A DNA stretch of 7,415 nucleotides from an uncultured Pseudorhodoferax sp. (lineage in GTDB: Bacteria; Pseudomonadota; Gammaproteobacteria; Burkholderiales; Burkholderiaceae): assembly GCA_913776795.1 (NCBI GenBank), contig CAJYRH010000316.1, forward strand, positions 1-7,415, read 5' to 3'. A program made the position numbers and the translations under genes. The notes beneath the pieces are model-generated. The model was not told the origin of the DNA. It did not search any database and worked only from the letters and a program-made list of their open reading frames with translations. This document shows, piece after piece, positions 5,432-7,415 of this stretch. The number at the start of each line of letters is the position of its first letter. Position 1 is the stretch's first letter.

Positions 5432-7030
5432 TCAAGCGCTGACGCCGACCTGGTTGCGGCCCCTGCGCTTGGCCTCGTAGAGCGCGTCGTTGGCCGCCTT
5501 GACCAGGGCCTGCGCAGTGTCCTGCGGGCCGGGCACCACAGCGGCCACGCCCAGGCTGATGGTCACCTTGCCAGCGACCACGGCCGCGTGGGGAATGTCC
5601 ATGCCCGCCACCGCCATCCGCGCCGACTCCGCCTTCAAGGTCGCGCCCATCAAGTCGGTCTGCGGCAGCAGCAGCACCATCTCCTCGCCGCCGTACCGCG
5701 CCACGAAGTCCCCGGGGCGCTGCACGGTGGCACGCAGCGCCGCGGCCACGCGCCGCAGGCATTCGTCGCCCTCGACATGGCCGTAACGGTCGTTGTACTT
5801 CTTGAAGTCGTCCACATCGACCATCACCACCGCCAACATGCCGCCATCGCGTTGCGCCTGCCGGAACACGCTCGCCAGCCGGCGGTCGAAGTAGCGCCGG
5901 TTGGGCAGCCGCGTGAGGTCGTCGATGCGCGCGAGCGACGCCAGCCGCTCGTTGGCGATCGTCAGCGCATCGCGGGTTTCGCGCAGTCCGGCTTCCGCTT
6001 GCAGGCGTTGGGCGATGGTCCGCCGGGTGTAGCTGCCGGCGCGCTCCAGCAGCAGGCACAGGAACACCACCCAGGCAGTCTGCAGCAGCGAGTTGATACG
6101 CCAGTTGCGCAGAACCGCGCTCTTGCTGGCTGCCACCGTGGTTTGCAACGGGTAGTTGCGCGCATGCTCGAAACTGTACAGCCGCACCACGCCGTCCAGC
6201 GGCGAGGGCGTTTCGGCCGCGCCCGAGCGCTGGGCTTCCATCAGCGCGCGTGCGGGGGACGGCGGCAGCGGCTTGCCGATGTCGGCCTCCAGGAACGGGT
6301 TGCGCACGACCATGCGGCCCGACAGCGTGAGCAGCATCGCGCCCTCGCCGACGTCGAAGCGCTCCAACAGGCTGCGCAGGTGGCGCACGCTGAGCGTGGC
6401 CAGCGCCACGCCGGCGAAGTTGCCGTCGACGTCGTTCAGGCGGCGCGAGACCGGCACCACCCATTCGCCCGAGGATCGGCTCAAGATGGGCGGGCCCACC
6501 AGCGTGGCGGCGCTGCGGCTTTCGCGGTGGTGGACGAAGTAGCTGCGGTCGGCGTTGTTCCAGGTGCTGTCCCAGCGCGGCTCGGAGGTGGCCACCCACG
6601 CGCCTCGCGCGTCGTACACGAACAGCCCGCGGATCTGCTCGGCCCGCGCCACGTGGCTGACCAGGGTGGGCTGCAGGTGTTCCAGCGCGGAGTGGGACAG
6701 GCCGGAACGGTCGAGTTCCTCGACGAGGCCGTCCAGGATGTGGTCTGCCTCGGAGACCGAGCTTTCGATGCGCTCCATCACCGCCCGTGCCAGGTTGGTG
6801 TTGGCCAGGTGTGCCTGTGCCAGGGCGTGTGCGCGTGCGTCGACGATCAGCCAGACATTGGTCGCCAGCAGCGCCAGGCAGACGAAAACCACCAGCAGCC
6901 AGGCACGCCGGATCTGGTCGCGTGCGGGTGCGGGCGCATCCGGCATGGCGAGCGGGGCCATGTCGCTGAAGGCCGACGCCGCTGGCGCATCGTTCTGCGG
7001 TGGGTGAAGAGCGCCTTTCCTGATGGGCAT
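5432..7030 (-). CDS. Membrane diguanylate cyclase with Cache-like sensor (GGDEF)
   Basis: A 532-residue protein from the ATG at 7030 that should make cyclic di-GMP from two GTP. Order: a proline/alanine-rich cytoplasmic N-tail, TM helix about 44-63 (WLLVVFVCLALLATNVWLIV), a periplasmic Cache-like sensor of about 250 residues with RSYFVHHRES and GEWVVPVSRRL, TM helix about 313-329, a short coiled-coil-like linker, and GGDEF from about 368. The catalytic domain has DDLTRLPNRR, the metal-binding Asp405 region in MVDVDDFKKYNDRYGH, and the signature RYGGEEM (445-451). RPGD at 438-441, five residues before the signature, is a proper I-site for product inhibition. The last signature residue is Met where Phe is usual; the catalytic Gly-Gly-Glu-Glu is intact, so activity is expected. 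No EAL or HD-GYP domain follows. The start is uncertain: an in-frame GTG at 7057 adds 9 residues, neither start has a good Shine-Dalgarno sequence, and an ATG at residue 24 (MAPLAMPD) is possible. The ligand of the sensor is unknown. Confidence 0.9.
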   Translation of the reverse strand: MPIRKGALHPPQNDAPAASAFSDMAPLAMPDAPAPARDQIRRAWLLVVFVCLALLATNVWLIVDARAHALAQAHLANTNLARAVMERIESSVSEADHILDGLVEELDRSGLSHSALEHLQPTLVSHVARAEQIRGLFVYDARGAWVATSEPRWDSTWNNADRSYFVHHRESRSAATLVGPPILSRSSGEWVVPVSRRLNDVDGNFAGVALATLSVRHLRSLLERFDVGEGAMLLTLSGRMVVRNPFLEADIGKPLPPSPARALMEAQRSGAAETPSPLDGVVRLYSFEHARNYPLQTTVAASKSAVLRNWRINSLLQTAWVVFLCLLLERAGSYTRRTIAQRLQAEAGLRETRDALTIANERLASLARIDDLTRLPNRRYFDRRLASVFRQAQRDGGMLAVVMVDVDDFKKYNDRYGHVEGDECLRRVAAALRATVQRPGDFVARYGGEEMVLLLPQTDLMGATLKAESARMAVAGMDIPHAAVVAGKVTISLGVAAVVPGPQDTAQALVKAANDALYEAKRRGRNQVGVSA

Positions 7031-7141
7031 GTCCGGTGTTGCGGGTGCGGTGCACACGGCCGCCGCACAAGGCCTGCACCGTGGCAGGCTTCGAGGTCTT
7101 CGCGTCCAGGGCCCGATTCGTTCGAGCAGCGGACGTTCATC

Positions 7142-7170
7142 ACAATACTAACGCACTAAAAATGCAACAA
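7142..7170 (-). promoter_or_regulatory. Candidate sigma70 promoter of the diguanylate cyclase gene
   Basis: Reading the minus strand, TTGTTG (7170-7165) and TATTGT (7147-7142) are spaced by 17 bases inside the only clearly AT-rich island between the two minus-strand genes. Transcription would start near 7135, giving a 5' untranslated region of about 100 bases before the ATG at 7030. The boxes match the consensus only partly (3 and 4 of 6), so the location is more certain than the exact boxes. The remainder of the gap, 7171-7281, shows no clear terminator or gene. Confidence 0.45.
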
Positions 7171-7281
7171 CTGCCTGGGGAACTCATCCAGCAAACGGGC
7201 GGCGCGGCGCGCACCTTCCGCTTGCCCGGTGGCGGGGCATGCGGCCGGCGTGGGACGCGGTTCAGGGCGGCAGCGCGGCAC

Positions 7282-7415
7282 TCACATCCCGAGCGGGTCG
7301 TAGCGGGACACCACCCATGGCATGCCCGAGCGTTCCTTGATGTCGCGGTGTCCCTGCGCGGCGGCCTGGGCGCCGGCCAGTTCGACCAGCGGGGCCAGTA
7401 CGGGCGCCAGCGCAT
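7282..7415 (-). CDS. C-terminal end of an unrecognised minus-strand gene
   Basis: The last 43 codons of a gene that enters from the right edge and stops with TGA at 7284-7282. The visible protein starts in an Ala/Leu-rich helical stretch (LAPVLAPLVELAGAQAAAQ) and ends GMPWVVSRYDPLGM. The frame has strong G/C at third positions (about 38 of 43 codons), like the confirmed genes here, whereas the other frames of this stretch read as Arg/His/Gly-rich shadows. I do not recognise the family from this short tail. It is oriented like the diguanylate cyclase, about 250 bases upstream of it, but an AT-rich promoter-like island lies between them, so a shared operon is doubtful. Confidence 0.6.
   Translation of the reverse strand, partial: ALAPVLAPLVELAGAQAAAQGHRDIKERSGMPWVVSRYDPLGM

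Noticed and set aside
5304..7079. Minus-strand 591-codon frame overlapping the diguanylate cyclase
   Set aside because: Arg/Gly/Pro-rich shadow in another frame; the GGDEF, TM and sensor motifs lie in the frame ending at 5432.
5282..7159. Plus-strand 625-codon frame opposite the diguanylate cyclase
   Set aside because: Antisense shadow with His/Arg/Val/Gln-rich composition and no domain; the minus strand is clearly coding.
7162..7415. Plus-strand frame from ATG 7162 open to the window end
   Set aside because: Arg/Gly/His-rich product with no coding-like third-position bias and no SD; the minus-strand frame ending at 7282 is much more gene-like.
7140..7415. Minus-strand 91-codon frame at the right edge (MRWRPYWPRW...)
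   Set aside because: Trp/Arg/Pro/Cys-rich shadow shifted relative to the coding-like frame that stops at 7282; it also runs through the promoter-like AT-rich island.
1..7415. tRNA, rRNA, CRISPR array, insertion sequence or prophage signals
   Set aside because: No tRNA-like cloverleaf, no regularly spaced repeats, and no transposase, integrase or terminal inverted repeats seen on either strand.

Overview
This is a GC-rich window with strong G/C preference at third codon positions. Gene content and style (uric-acid/ureide catabolism genes, an NtaA-type flavin monooxygenase, a Cache-GGDEF protein) suggest a betaproteobacterium of the order Burkholderiales, perhaps Comamonadaceae (Variovorax/Acidovorax-like). 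That placement is inference from protein style, not from a marker gene.

Left part (1-3699, plus strand): the 3' end of a ureide-degradation operon. It holds the C-terminal two thirds of a PuuE-type allantoinase, then a 592-residue fusion of OHCU decarboxylase (UraD) with allantoate amidohydrolase (AllC), then an M20-fold hydrolase. The genes are tightly packed: 2 nt between the first two and an ATGA overlap between the second and third. A strong intrinsic terminator follows at 3663-3699. Together the recognised enzymes cover OHCU -> S-allantoin -> allantoate -> ureidoglycine/ureidoglycolate plus ammonia and CO2. The M20 protein has no assigned step, and several of its expected metal ligands are replaced.

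Middle (3700-5271, plus strand): a regulatory stretch with a plausible promoter and several inverted repeats. It leads to an 18-codon upstream ORF with a very good Shine-Dalgarno sequence. The uORF stops one base before the ATG of an NtaA/SnaA/DszA-type FMN-dependent monooxygenase, which has only a poor ribosome-binding site of its own. This leader-peptide-like arrangement is the most interesting feature of the window. The leader has one Cys, and a LysR-type-looking element lies upstream, so a sulfur-linked control is possible but unproven.

Right part (5272-7415): about 160 bases of convergent spacer, then on the minus strand a membrane-anchored diguanylate cyclase (two TM segments, Cache-like periplasmic sensor, GGDEF domain with GGEEM signature and I-site). 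A sigma70-like promoter lies upstream of it. At the right edge is the last 43 codons of another minus-strand gene that I do not recognise.
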